A stretch of 64,000 nucleotides of DNA, taken from contig NMRA01000211.1 of assembly GCA_002633005.1 (NCBI GenBank), forward strand, positions 443,325 to 507,324. Direction: 5' to 3'. This document shows positions 27,626-39,210 of the stretch, piece after piece. The notes under the pieces are model-generated. The model saw only the letters and a list, made by a program, of their open reading frames with translations. It did not search any database and had not been told where the DNA came from. Source of the DNA: Phoronis australis. Taxonomy: Eukaryota > Phoronida > Phoronidae. The stretch's first letter is position 1. The number at the start of each line of letters is the position of its first letter. Position numbers and translations under genes: made by a program.

Positions 27626-27892
27626 ATTTTATCTTTTTTAGTATTATGTCCAAATGTTGGGAGGTATTAAAGTGAGGGAGAAAAGTTTTGGATGACTTGT
27701 CAAGTTTGTCCATGTCACTTTTGTTTGTGCATGTTACAGTTTTTGTTATAATACATGAGCTTGACGTTTATATAAGAACACATTTTATTAGGTGTCATTT
27801 AACTGCTTGCTTGGCTGACTGAAGACATTGCCGTGTAGGTTCAGGTGAATAGTTTCTTTGATCTACCTTTTAACACAGCCTATTCCCTGTTG

Positions 27893-27972
27893 GAAGTTGC
27901 AGGTTGTCAACCTGGGACCTTACAGTTGTCAACGCAGCACTCTGACCTTTAGGCAACTAAGTGACCATTAAG
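27893..27972 (-). repeat. Possible tRNA-derived SINE fragment
   Basis: On the minus strand, an A-box-like TTAGTTGCCTAAAGG and a weak B-box-like AGGTTGACAACCTG have tRNA-like spacing. A related direct repeat (GGCTGACTGAAGA... / GGCTTACTGAAGA...) flanks the area at about 27805 and 28043. The evidence is modest. Confidence 0.3.
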
Positions 27973-28082
27973 GGAAATTCCCTATACTTACAGCTTCCTG
28001 CTGCCTAAGGAAGATGCAAGCAAGTGTGGATTAGCTGCTTTCTTGGCTTACTGAAGAAATTTTGGGGCTTCAGATGAATATC

Positions 28083-29280
28083 TTCCTTGATTTTTCTTTT
28101 AGTCCGTCTTGTGTGACTGTGGAATATGCAGATATTTTGGTGGTGGACTGTGGGTTTTAGGCGATCAGGCGCACAGTGTTTGCCGCAGAGATATAAAACA
28201 ATGGAATCGTTGTTCCTGTGATTTTATGCCAAATCTTGCAATTCTCGCGGGTGTCTTCAGGCATTTTGTGTGTGTGTGTTTTACTTTGGAGGGTTGCCGT
28301 TCCTAATTACAAAGGATGAAACCATAGGGCTAATGTGGTTCTTCAGCGGAAAGATTCACCGCCTCTAACTCAACTGACTCGACCGCTGTGCTTCCATAAA
28401 AATCGACTGCAAAGATTCAAAGTACGATTCACAGTAAATGAAAAGGCTAAATTGTCAAAAAAAAAAACGCCTTTCGGCGGCAATCGGTTACCGGGTTGTC
28501 GGTAGATAAGCCCCTGAGCGTGCTTCCGAAAAATCCTCCGGGCGTTTTAGTAACTCCAACTAAACACCCATAGATAAGCCTACCATTTGAAACGCAAGGG
28601 CGTTTACTTGGAAAAGGGGAAGGCGTGTAAACGGAAAGTCAAAGTTTTGACTTTGCAAACGGCAACATGTACCGCGATACCATTTCTGTGAAAGAAACAG
28701 CCTTCTGGGTGGATTGGTAATCTTTAAAATGAATGTTGTGAATACGTTAATACATGTAAACTACGTTAAAGGAAAATGCCACCCGATTTAATTAGTCATT
28801 TTTACGGTCTTAATCGGTCCATATCCACATCACCTCTTATAGGGACAAGGATCCATCTTACCTCGCCGAGAGGTGTCGCGTTAACCTGTGAGAAAAATGA
28901 GAAACGACGCAGTGACGTCAGTGGTTCTTCTGAAAAGTGAGTGTATCGTTCCCGCTCGTGCAAGCTATGAAGCTGCGAGGAAAGCGGGTACATCTTTTTT
29001 TTTTGATTTCCTCGAGAGCCCATAATGCTTCGAAAGTGGCTCGCGGTATTGAAGAATGAAAAGTACGTCGTTAATATTAAGTTTGAGGCCGTGAAACTTC
29101 TCCGTGTCTGTCAGTGGCCTGCATTGCGTCGGACCAGTTGTTGATCAGTTTTTTGTCATGGAGAATTGTAGTTGGCCATGAAAACAAACAATTACAATTA
29201 ATTCAAGGCGTGAGAACATAACGTTTTATGTAACCTGTTTGATGATTGACTTGTTTTTGAGGCTTGTGTTTGGTCATCTG
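28083..29280. other. No recognisable gene
   Basis: I see no protein family, RNA gene or mobile-element terminus. It includes a CpG-richer patch around 28470-28640. Confidence 0.4.
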
Positions 29281-29661
29281 GGTCTAGGATGTTTTTGCCA
29301 GTTCTTTTTCTCAGCCCTAGAAAACTTGGTAAGCACATCTGTGTTTAAATGTGGTGCAAACTCAGGATGGTCCGTGAGACGCATATGTTCTTTGTTTCAC
29401 TTTCGGAATTTTGTGGCAGCAAACCCAAGCGTCATTCGTTTCCATTATCGTGCAGTTACCTCACTGACACCACGACAAGTCATTCAAACGGGTTTCGGAA
29501 CTAAGCATATGTTCCGTTGTCTGTGCACATTCACGGAGCCTCTCTATTATTTCTTGATCGGTGTATTCCGATTCGAAGAGATAGCCTGTGAAACCTAACG
29601 ACCGACCTGTGAAGTCTTCGCCGGATGAGCACTCGTCGAAGTCGGGATTGCGAGTTGCCAC
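29281..29661 (-). pseudogene. P2X7 C-terminal-domain-like gene, broken
   Basis: Read on the minus strand, the first 66 codons include FTGYLFESEYT, then an acidic/Leu-rich helix, then SWCQ. A TGA follows, then GNCTIMETNDAWVCCHKIP in the same frame, and after one frameshift LTDHPEFAPHLNTDVLTKFSRAEK. The WCxCGxC...CC pattern is the Cys-rich signature of the intracellular P2X7-type domain, which in many invertebrates occurs as a stand-alone nuclear or cytosolic 'P2X7-like' protein of unknown function. The TGA occupies the position of the second Cys of WCxC. There is no in-frame ATG (a stop precedes the first codons). One stop, one frameshift and no start make a pseudogene most likely. Sequencing error or an exon of a larger gene remains possible. 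Confidence 0.7.
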
Positions 29662-30716
29662 GTTGCGCGTTCTGTTTCAAAACGAATTATTCCTAACCTA
29701 ACCAGTGCTTATATAAAACTGAAACAAAGTCTGTTTCATTCGATACAATTTGTAATGCCTTTGGAGTATTCGTGAGTGCAAATGTTTTGAGAAGCCAGCA
29801 ATGAATAAACCACTGGCGTTACAGTCTTTAGATACCATGAACTAATTGACCAGTCACCGAGGCCGTGTGAGCGCATACTAAATTGGTGTTTGCTGACAAA
29901 AAGCTGTTGGGAAATAATAATTCGATTTTATATCTTATGATCAGATGTTCGGGGAATCTTTATTTAAATATTCATTTACATTATTGGAATCCTTGTTTAT
30001 TACTCTACATTTTTCCCTGATGGTTATGTGAAAGAGTAACCTGATTTCGCGACCCCCGACGAGCTATTAAGTAGATTTGCAGCTTCGCGGCTAATTCATC
30101 AAAATAATCACGTGCACAATTTTTCTTTGGCTCTCTTATATAGTCTTTTCCTGACTGGAAGTTTAGTTTCCAACTTTGGCTGGTTTATGTACGTCAGTGA
30201 TGTCTTGATTCCGGCCGCGATGGGCCTGATCCGTTTCCGAGCCTCTGGCCGGGATAGCAAGCGTTTTGTGTGTTTAGAATTGAAAGAAATTGCAAGTCTA
30301 AAATTACAACACACAGCTATGTTCCCCAGCCTGTATTTCACCGACGATTAACTTGAATTTATCACAAACCCTCATCTCTCGCGACCGACCTTGGTAAATT
30401 GGCTACGGTACGTTCAAATACCTAAAAATCCGTACCAGCGAAATAAAACAACACGTTTGTTCAATAACTCGGTGTATTTGTAAGGGTTTTACATCGAATT
30501 TTGGTGATTTATTGGTGTAAAACGATGAATTCAAACGATAAGCTGACACCAGCACGCGTGTTGTGAACTGCTGAACAGACTGCATTCGAACCTCTGGCGT
30601 CATTGGTTAATTGGTTCGCAGTCAGGTGTCGGGTAAAAAAGCTGTACTTGCTGTTGTCTAGTGGAACTACTCGATCTAAATAGATACAAACTAGGTTAAT
30701 TTTGGGTGGCATTCTC

Positions 30717-31277
30717 CTTTAAGATGAAAGGCTAAACATCATTAAGCTTGGAAAACGAGTGACAGTTCATTCCACCGTCCTGTTGTCACAAAACGATGCA
30801 GGAAGTGGCCTTCAACATGAAAGCCGGTTGCACGATTGCACAAAAAGCAGCAAAATGAAGGTAATCAATTTCAACATTAGGCCCTCTCTCCTTGTGCGGC
30901 CCCTTTAAAATTTGTCAATAAAAACACAAAAAGGGTGGTCAATTGAATATCATCAATGCCCTCCTTCAAGGTCGGGGCCCCTAAATATGAAAATATCTTC
31001 ACTTTTTCTAAAATAATGAAATGCGCAGCAATTGACGTTATCTGTCAAGCGGAGACCCTAACAATGTCCTGACCAGGGTCCTCAAAAGGTATACCATGCA
31101 CTGTTGTTAAATGTTCTTTTAGAATTTTCTCTCTTATCCGTATTTCGAAGTCTTTCTTTTCTCTATTGTCCCCAGCCCCACACCTAAGTCGGTTGCCAAG
31201 GTTTAACCCTGGCGCCTGAAAAATTTTGGGGGCCGTGCACCCCCGCCCCTCCCCCGCTTCCTACGGCCCTGAACTAG
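30717..31277 (+). repeat. Dispersed repeat B, copy 1
   Basis: Shared with 60480-61337 over many blocks (TAAACATCATTAAGCTTGGAA, GCCGGTTGCACGATT, ACACAAAAAG, GGGTCCTCAAAAGGTA, GTCGGTTGCCA). It ends in CTTCCTACGGCCCTGA, a terminus like that of hAT-type non-autonomous elements. A weaker relative is at 40915-41200. No coding sequence. Confidence 0.8.
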
Positions 31278-32873
31278 ATATTCAGTTCTTAATTAACCGA
31301 GGAAACAGTTTCGTTTATGTATAGATTATTGCATGGCGAAGTCGTTATCTTCCGTTATCTAGAGCCCGAGTGGATTTTGGAGAATAATCGCCCGAGGGGC
31401 GTTAGCCCCGAGGGTGACGGAGAATTTGGTAGTCAGACAGTTATCTGAGCTCTTGCAGAAGGGTCCAAGGCAGTGAGAATTCTCAACATACTTCTTTTAT
31501 GAGACCGCTATACTGTCAAATTGCCACCGTTTGGGTGAAATAATCAATTTAGGGACCATAGTTGAGTCCCTAACAGTTTCATGCAACTTGGCAACGGTCT
31601 CCGGACTTCAGTGTCACAAGACATGTCTGTTGATGAAGCACTTGGGGTGAACAAAGCAATAATAGAAGTTCGGAAAGTTCTAAATGTTGCCAATTTGTTA
31701 GCGTTCACGAGGTTATATTCATTAACATACTACTTTTGAAAAGCAATTGGTGTACTATGCATATTCAACGATGGTGCTTATTTGAGTTGGAAACAAACGT
31801 CACGGTGGCCACCTTCCCACTCTCATTCAGACTTCCGGTAGTTACACGTCGGTCGCCTTGCCTAAAAGCAGAGATGTGTCAAAGGCGAAACAAAATGAAA
31901 TTGTCGGCCACCTTTGACTAATTACTAGTGTAGCCACTAGGAGAATCTCTGTCGTGTGTAAGTTTAACATTTTTAAGTGCATCCCAGTTAGACCTATGAA
32001 AGATTTGGAAACGTCTTATCAAATTCACTAGCCACATTATCAGTTCGGTTATACATTTCTGGTTACAAATTTAATGACACAAATTGGCATTTTAATGCGT
32101 ACAAAATAACTTACTTTGTGACGTTAAAACTTCTGGAAACATCGTTTACAGCTTCATTCCTTTACGGAACCGAATTTATTCGTTTTTAGATATTTCCGTG
32201 TTCAATTTGTAGAATAAACCAAAGTTAAACGTCAAATATCATGGGAATGTGCGACTTCAAACATGGAAACTTTTCACGTTGATGAAATTCATTAATTTGT
32301 GATTTCAAAAACATCCAAACCAACTTTCCCCCAGAATTATCGAAAAATGGTGTTATAGGCTTCCTGCTTCGGCCCGACTCACTTCCAAGTACAGAAGTAC
32401 CCTGAAGTTTGTTTAGTAGTATCTCAAAGACTGACCGTGTCAGAATAAATTTGGAGGTCAATCAATATCATTCCAACGCAATTGCAACAGTCTTATTGAT
32501 AACAATAAACAAATACCAAAAACAAGTTTCAGCCGAGAACGAGAAACTCGCCTAAAAGGAAGATCCCGCGGGATCATGGTCAATCGGATTTACGCTAGTG
32601 AGAGGCAAAAATTTCAAAAGTATGCTCGGGTTCTCATTAGAGTACTAGTACCAAAATGGCGGATGCTGAAGTGATACACAAGTCCACAGTTCACGTGCGT
32701 TTTCCGAGCAACTGGATGAGGGAGTAAGGTTTTTAAGTGCAAAATTTTTCAGTAAGTTGAGCCAATCCCAACGTATTCAGGATTGCTACAAACCCATTTT
32801 TTCTTACCGTTGACAACTACGTATGTTATCGGTAAATACAGTAGTCGGAAGTCTCTCTCGGGGAAAAAATTAC
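31278..32873. other. No recognisable gene
   Basis: No open frame has family signatures. AAATGGCGG at 32653 is a YY1-like motif also seen near 37930, but no transcript can be tied to it. Confidence 0.4.
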
Positions 32874-33232
32874 ATGCGCTAACTGCGAAGCGATACCGAA
32901 GCTAGTTTACAGTGAAACAACACGTGTAGATGAGATAAAAGGTCATATATATTATGACAAATTAAACTACTACAGATATCGGTAATTACAAAAGCCATAT
33001 AATATGTTGAACTGTATACATAAGTGGTGAATAGAAAGTTAAGTAATAATATGGGAAGCATAACAGCAACACTGGGACAGCCACTTGGGAAATATTAGCA
33101 TAAACAGGGAAGTAAGGAAAATTGGTTTGAGGGAGGGAGGGAAAGAGAATTTGAGTGAAAACTGAAATTTGGAGAGAATTGTGGACGATGGCCCAGTGTT
33201 GCGACGAGACAAAGAGATCACGTGGTACAATT
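32874..33232 (+). repeat. Dispersed repeat C, copy 1
   Basis: It begins ATGCGCTAACTGCGAAGCG and ends near GATCACGTGGTACAATTT. The same start occurs at 33256 and 63176. Compared with copy 2 it carries an extra segment of about 80 bp in the middle (GGGAGGGAGGG region). No family is recognised. Confidence 0.85.
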
Positions 33233-33255
33233 TTTAATACTTAAATAATATTCAC

Positions 33256-33531
33256 ATGCGCTAACTGCGAAGCGATACCGAAGCTAGTTTACAGTGAAAC
33301 GACACGTGTAGGTGAGATAAAAGGTCATATATATTATGACAAACTAAACTCTACAGATATCGATAAATACAAAAGTTATATAAAATGTTGAGCTGTAAAG
33401 GGGGTGACAATCTGTCACAGATGCAGCAGAAGGATGCCTACGAGAAAATGACTGAAAACTCGAAAATTGGAGAGGATTATGGACGATGGCCCGGTGTTGT
33501 GACAAGACAAAGAGATCACGTGGTACAATTA
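33256..33531 (+). repeat. Dispersed repeat C, copy 2 (tandem to copy 1)
   Basis: It repeats copy 1 in direct orientation after a 23-bp spacer, from ATGCGCTAACTGCGAAGCG to GATCACGTGGTACAATT. It also shares ATCTGYCACAGATGCAGCAG with the copy at 63176. Confidence 0.85.
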
Positions 33532-34369
33532 AACCAATAGTCGTAGAACAAAAGGGGTCACTGACCCGAGAATCCAAACCATATGATAATGAGGACGAAG
33601 CTTTATAGCTTACATAAAATAATAATACTTAAATAATATCTATCGCTAGTTAGTCTTCGATACAAAGAAAAACAAGTTCTTACTACTATTGCAAAGGGAA
33701 AATAAATTTATTGCAGCGACCAGTGTTACTTGAACACCCATCCCACTGGGCTTATTCGTTACTTTAAAGAGACCTGGAACGCGACAAAAAGACTAAATTG
33801 CATTACTGAATGTGGTTCTCTTGCCACTGAAACAGAATTCAATCTGCTGAGTAGGTAATTATAGGGTTTCTTCGTAAAGATTTTATTTTAAATTTCTGTT
33901 CATGTCAAAGCATTTTCTTTTAGTATCAAATTTCAAATAAACGATCTGTCAACTGCTCGCCACAACTTTGTCGATTTTTCTTCCACAAGGCAAAGCACGT
34001 CTCCTTATTTGGTATGGCACATTTCTCCTATATGGAAAATGTGACCGTTGACCTCAAGCGACTTCAGGCAACTGACTATAAGCGCGTTTGCTCGTTTATC
34101 TGAGGTAACTAAGGAGCTTTTCCTTCGCGCATATTTCAAAAATCGGTAATATTTGTGACTTTTTTCTTGAAATCTCCCCACAAGGGAAAGTTAATTACTC
34201 TTTACTATATTTAAGGAGGTGGTATTTTAGTCAGGATTTGTTTGAAAGATATTTTTGACAAGCTTTCGTATTCCATGCCTCTTTAAAGAAAATACAGGAA
34301 CAGCAATGTACAAACAATTTGATATGAAGCTCAAAACTACTCAAGAAATTAAATGAACAGAAAATTTGG

Positions 34370-35200
34370 TCGTCTATTAGAAGCTCCTTCTAAATGTCGA
34401 ACCACATCATTACAGAAATAATTACATAGAATAGCAAGTTTGTCTTCAGAACTTAACGGGAGAATAAATGTGATTTTATCAAACAACAAAATTCCTCAAT
34501 CTTTATTAAAAGATCATTGGCAAAGAAAGGGAATTTTATCCTCAACAGCGTGCAAATTACAAACTAAACACAATCTGTTACAGAGATCAGTGTTAAAAAA
34601 CCTACCAGTTTCATTATGAAGTGGGAGAATTCCAAAACGAAGTTGTGATAAATGTGATCCTGGTCAAACTAGAACGTAAGTAGTTTTCATTAAAAGTCCT
34701 TTTTAAAAATTTGTAGGTTCTAAATTTAAAGTGAATGGTCAAGAGTATTTTTAATATCATCAACCACAGTCTTAATAAGATTTGCTTGTAAAACAGTGAT
34801 ATCGCATTTAATTTTGGATTCAAATATATGTTAACTGACAAGAGTTGAAAATTGTTTTTATTTCTTAGGATCAATTTGAATTGTTTTGGTTAGAGTCCCA
34901 TTCAAAAAAAGTTTTCTGGTAAGTCTTCCACAATTAAAGATCAATATTCTCTTCCACACACGAACCATACTAATGTGACGATTATATCTCGGGGGAGTCC
35001 AACCCATGTCATCTCTCATAGCAGCAATAGGAGCTGAGCGTTACAACAACGAAATTCTTGAAAAGTCCAGACTCCAGAGCAATATTCTATAATGGGTAGT
35101 ATACAGGCGGAATAGAGATGATTAAAAGCTTTATAGCCAATAACTCTCAACGACCTCTCTGGCATCGAAGTTAAGGTTTATGGGTTAAAAATTAACTTCA
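34370..35200 (-). mobile_element. CR1/RTE-like LINE, 3' reverse-transcriptase remnant
   Basis: Read on the minus strand with frameshifts: YKAFNHLYSACILPIIEYCSGVW (35140-35070), PIAAMRDDMGWTPPRYNRH with MVRVWKRI (about 35020-34945), and after decay RFGILPLHNETGRF then RLCLVCNLHAVEDKIPFLC (about 34650-34520). These match the thumb region and C-terminal Cys motif of CR1/RTE-type LINE ORF2. The RT active site and the endonuclease are absent, so it is 5'-truncated. Several frameshifts and stops show it is dead. Confidence 0.85.
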
Positions 35201-37514
35201 TGGATAATCCGAAAGTTTCTGTGTCCGAAAAATCTCACAGTATACATGTATTGATGGCATGAAAGTATTATCAAGAGCTGATTTCGCCTCAAACTCATCC
35301 TTTTAACATCAATATTTTTTGTTACGGAACGCATTGTAAAGATTTGCTTGTTCATTCTACCTAAAGTTCTCTGCCACGCCAGTGGGCATGCGCTAACGCA
35401 TGCGCAGTGTGGAATTGATGGGATAGAATTCTATATTTCTATTCTATAAACGTCTGTAAAGAGTTTTGTTTGCAAATACATCGCGAGCGTCTAATTACAC
35501 AGTCCAGGCCATCTGACTTGAAACATCATGATTATTCACCTGATGCTCTGTTCACCCTGTAAAGCATACAATGCAAAATACTTTAGTGTTTCCAAGAGTG
35601 ATAGGCAATCATACGCACAAGCCCTCGAAGACTCCACACAATTACCCAAACGACCATTGTTGCAGCATCTGAACCACATGAAATTCACAGATGGCAAAAT
35701 CTTTCTCACGAACATATACCCGTCACGGGATCCTTGATTACTGAGTTGTACTTGTGAAAAGCAGTTCAGAAGATTAGTCAGTGAACACCCGCATGAATTT
35801 ACGATTCAGTCGTGAGCACACTAAGTTGTTCCTAAAATTGGCTAAATATGGTTCTTCTTATTGTTCATTTGCATTATGTTTCGTCAGGAACTTGCGGTTC
35901 GTATTTACCGGGAAAAGTTCATTTTAAGGAAGTGATTCGCGCCTAAAACGAGCCCCTAGGGTGACTTGAAGAACAAAATGATGAGGTTCTTTCTGCAATT
36001 TTTTTAATTCAATATAATAGGTACGGTACAGATCATACAATTACAGATGCAATAACTTTTTTGTTCTAGTCAAGGAACAGTTAAGGTGTTAACTTACACT
36101 GTAAGTTCTTTCTGCAACTTTGTATTGCTGCCCGAAACGCCTTCATTCAGCCGTGGGCTTTTAGAGTTATTCGAAAGAGTAAGATTTTGTTTTTTTTTCA
36201 TGAATATTCCTAATGTAAGACAAGTCTGGCGACGTTTTTGTTAACAAGATACAACCTTGAGGGTATTTTTAAAGATTGCAAATTCAGAAAAAATTTTGTC
36301 TTCTTGCCCGCCCCGTACTTCAGTTGACACTTAAAAGTAATCCGAAAAGACTGCTTCTTGACTGTTTAATGAACACTCAAGGAGAAATGCAAGTGCAATC
36401 ACGTGCTTTGCGCATGATGATATCTTGCGTTTTCCCCGAGCTTCTGTTTACACACGACGCAGCGGATTATTCCTGAGCGAACCCCATGCGGTCTCTGCTC
36501 TTAGTAGTGGGTCTTTCAAAAATCCCCGGAATGATTCACTATTCGGTACAATGATTCAGCTGGCCGTGCAGATGATTTTTTACTCGTCTCTATGACAGTG
36601 AGATACTTTTGACTTGCAATTTTCATATTATGCGGTACCAGTCTCTGCCCCCACGAGAGCGTTTTCAATTTGAAAACTGCAAAATTTTCTTTTCGTTTTC
36701 AACAACTTTTTGGTCCACGTATCGTCTTGGTGTCGTATTTCTCATCACAAATACGTTAATACGACCAAAAACTCAAGTTATTTTTGGAGCATCTTTGATT
36801 GTCTTTTACGGTGAATGCGTGTGCACAGAAGGCGCATCCCTAAAAAAATTGATTTTACAAATGTAACACAGTCGTGTGGATGCGACTTCAATTTGTAGGC
36901 ACCAAAGTAAGAAGGTTACATGAACTACCACACAAGGGTCACCAAAAGCAATGTAATTTCAATTCATAAACTGGTGCCATAAACCTCGACAAAACATCTA
37001 CCCGGTATTCTAATTTTCATTGTTAAGTAGCGGAAATAGCAGCAAGTGAAACAGCCACCTTAATCTTATTCTGCTGCTGCTAACATAGGCCTACATTCAC
37101 ACGAGATACATTCATGTAAGTGCTTTGGTCAATGATAGCTAGGTATATATGTATAGTGAATAGTGACATGTTACTCTAATATCTAACTACATTGCTTCTT
37201 CGCGCTTCGACCTAATTAGTGACGTTGGCCAAATGGGAGAAAGTTACGCACATAAATAGGCCTTTTGCGAGTTTATAACAATAACGCGAGATTATGTGAG
37301 ACTTAACTGTGACGTCACGGGAAGTAGGGCAAAAGCTTGTCGTTTGGTCACTTGCCCAATACGGTAGCAGAGTGTATTCTGTTACTGTCTTCGAGTATTT
37401 AGCCGTTTAGTTCGAAAAATGTCCAAAAAGCATTGCTGTTATGGCAAATGAACTTCAGATTCGCACTACAATACTTTCTATCGCGTTCTGTACTAATTTC
37501 GTCCCGTGTATTTT
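35201..37514. other. No recognisable gene
   Basis: Only short open frames. A small GCGC palindrome (GCATGCG-CTAA-CGCATGC) lies at 35386-35403, which resembles paired NRF1 sites. Confidence 0.4.
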
Positions 37515-37940
37515 ACGAAATCCGCTCACTGATCAAGTTTTCACCTCGTCAAAAATACATTCTACACATAAAATTACCACCTAAAAGGCCCTCACTTTCT
37601 TCAGTGACTCTTTTTGCTTCTAAACATATCTTCGATGAAGCATATATACGGGAATTCAGGTGACTTTTGTGAAGAATTCTAACTCCACTTTGTGGTTACT
37701 GTTAACTTTGTCCGCGCGCGCGATAACCACAATAAAATATTCAACTGAGTCAGGTGAGTATGAGGCAAAGGCTAGCGCGAGACTGAGCGAAGCGCGAGAT
37801 CTGGCGCGTGACCCGGCGCGTGACACTTCATTGCAAAACAGCATGAGAAAATATCACGTGAAATTTGTAAGATTTGTGTCCCTTGGACTTTTTGTTCGTC
37901 AACAGGCGTGATTTCACGTAACTTCCTCAAAATGGCGGCT
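37515..37940 (-). repeat. Dispersed repeat, inverted partner of 16664-17076
   Basis: Reverse-complement match to the ELP5 intron 1 repeat. This copy is more CpG-rich (runs of GCGCGC at about 37715) and less degenerate at CpG sites. AACTTCCTCAAAATGGCGGC at its upper end combines ETS-like and YY1-like motifs. Confidence 0.8.
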
Positions 37941-38514
37941 AGTGAGAGAAACTCGAGAGAACCGCGAGGTTTTCATGAATATGCTCAAGTTATTTGTAGA
38001 CTAAATTGTGTCCAGAGTCAGGGTATGTGTTAATTATAACTTCATGTGCACATATGCACGTTTCATTTGATTTTATTTGCTGTATTTTGAAGTGAATATC
38101 TTTTTATGGGGATACACTATCGCCCCTGTATGCCTGCGCCATTCAGGCTCAGAGCGGGTTAAGTTCCAATTTCAGTCCGTTCACAGCTTCGCACAACATA
38201 ACAAGTTCACATTTTCTTCGTCCATTCACAGTTATTCCACGACCCATCTACCATATCTTAAGTTGTTTTAACGTTTTAAGCGTAAAATTCACCATAAGAA
38301 CTCCAGTAAGTTTTAGCGTGTGTAGCTAAGACTCGGGGCAAAACAAAAGCAATATGGCGGGTTTTGCCCCCTTTCCGGTGACGTCACAGTGACTAACGAG
38401 AAACTTGCAAGTCAGTGAGCTATTACACGGGTAAGTTAAATCTTATTAGAGGCGCGCGCCCTCTAGTTAATGTAAATTTTTCGAATAGCCCCATTGTTTG
38501 TATCCTTTGTCAAA

Positions 38515-38673
38515 TGAGTGAACGGTACGCACGTAAATTACGTGAGTAAATTAATTCTTGTTAGGGGCGTAAAGTAATTATTTGCTGCGTTAAAGGTTAC
38601 TTTACGCCGCAAATAATTATTTACGACACTAAAAAGAGTTAACTTGCCTAACTTACGTGCGTAACCTTCACTC
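38515..38673. mobile_element. Foldback MITE, about 160 bp
   Basis: Arms of about 65-70 bp pair imperfectly around a short centre. The left arm begins GAGTGAACGGTACGCACGTA and the right arm ends TACGTGCGTAACCTTCACTC. An inner part, GTAATTATTTGC, pairs with GCAAATAATTA. No target duplication is evident, and the family is not recognised. Confidence 0.75.
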
Positions 38674-39210
38674 CGATTAGAATTGAATTCTGGAGTTTGT
38701 TTCATGAAAAGTGACTTACGACGGAAGTCAAAAATTTGGTCTCAGGGTCTAAGTTATTATTTCAGAAAAATAGTTAAATTTCACATGAACAAACTAGTTG
38801 ATACTACATAAATTATTACTGCTTACTGAAGTAATTTCTGTAAATTAGTTCTAGACTGTGGTGAGATCATATCTACTTGACATAATGTTTTTTTAGGCAA
38901 TTGAACTGAGAGCGTAAGACCAAATTTCTGTCTTAAGCTTCAAATGGTCATGTGTCAGTTCCACGAAACAGAACCCTGTGCTCGGGAAGAATTCACAGTT
39001 CGTTGTTGTTTTAGCCCTGTTCTACAATTCGGTTCGAGTTTATATTAAAAGATCATTGTACGCCTAAGCATGGAGTTTAAGAAATAACGAGTTATCACTT
39101 CCAAACCCAGAAGTCAATTCTAATATGACCCAGGAACAAGTTGACAGCAATTCTGTAACGGTAAGTGGCTTAAACCGAAAGTTCGTTACAATGACAAAAC
39201 ATTACTTTAC

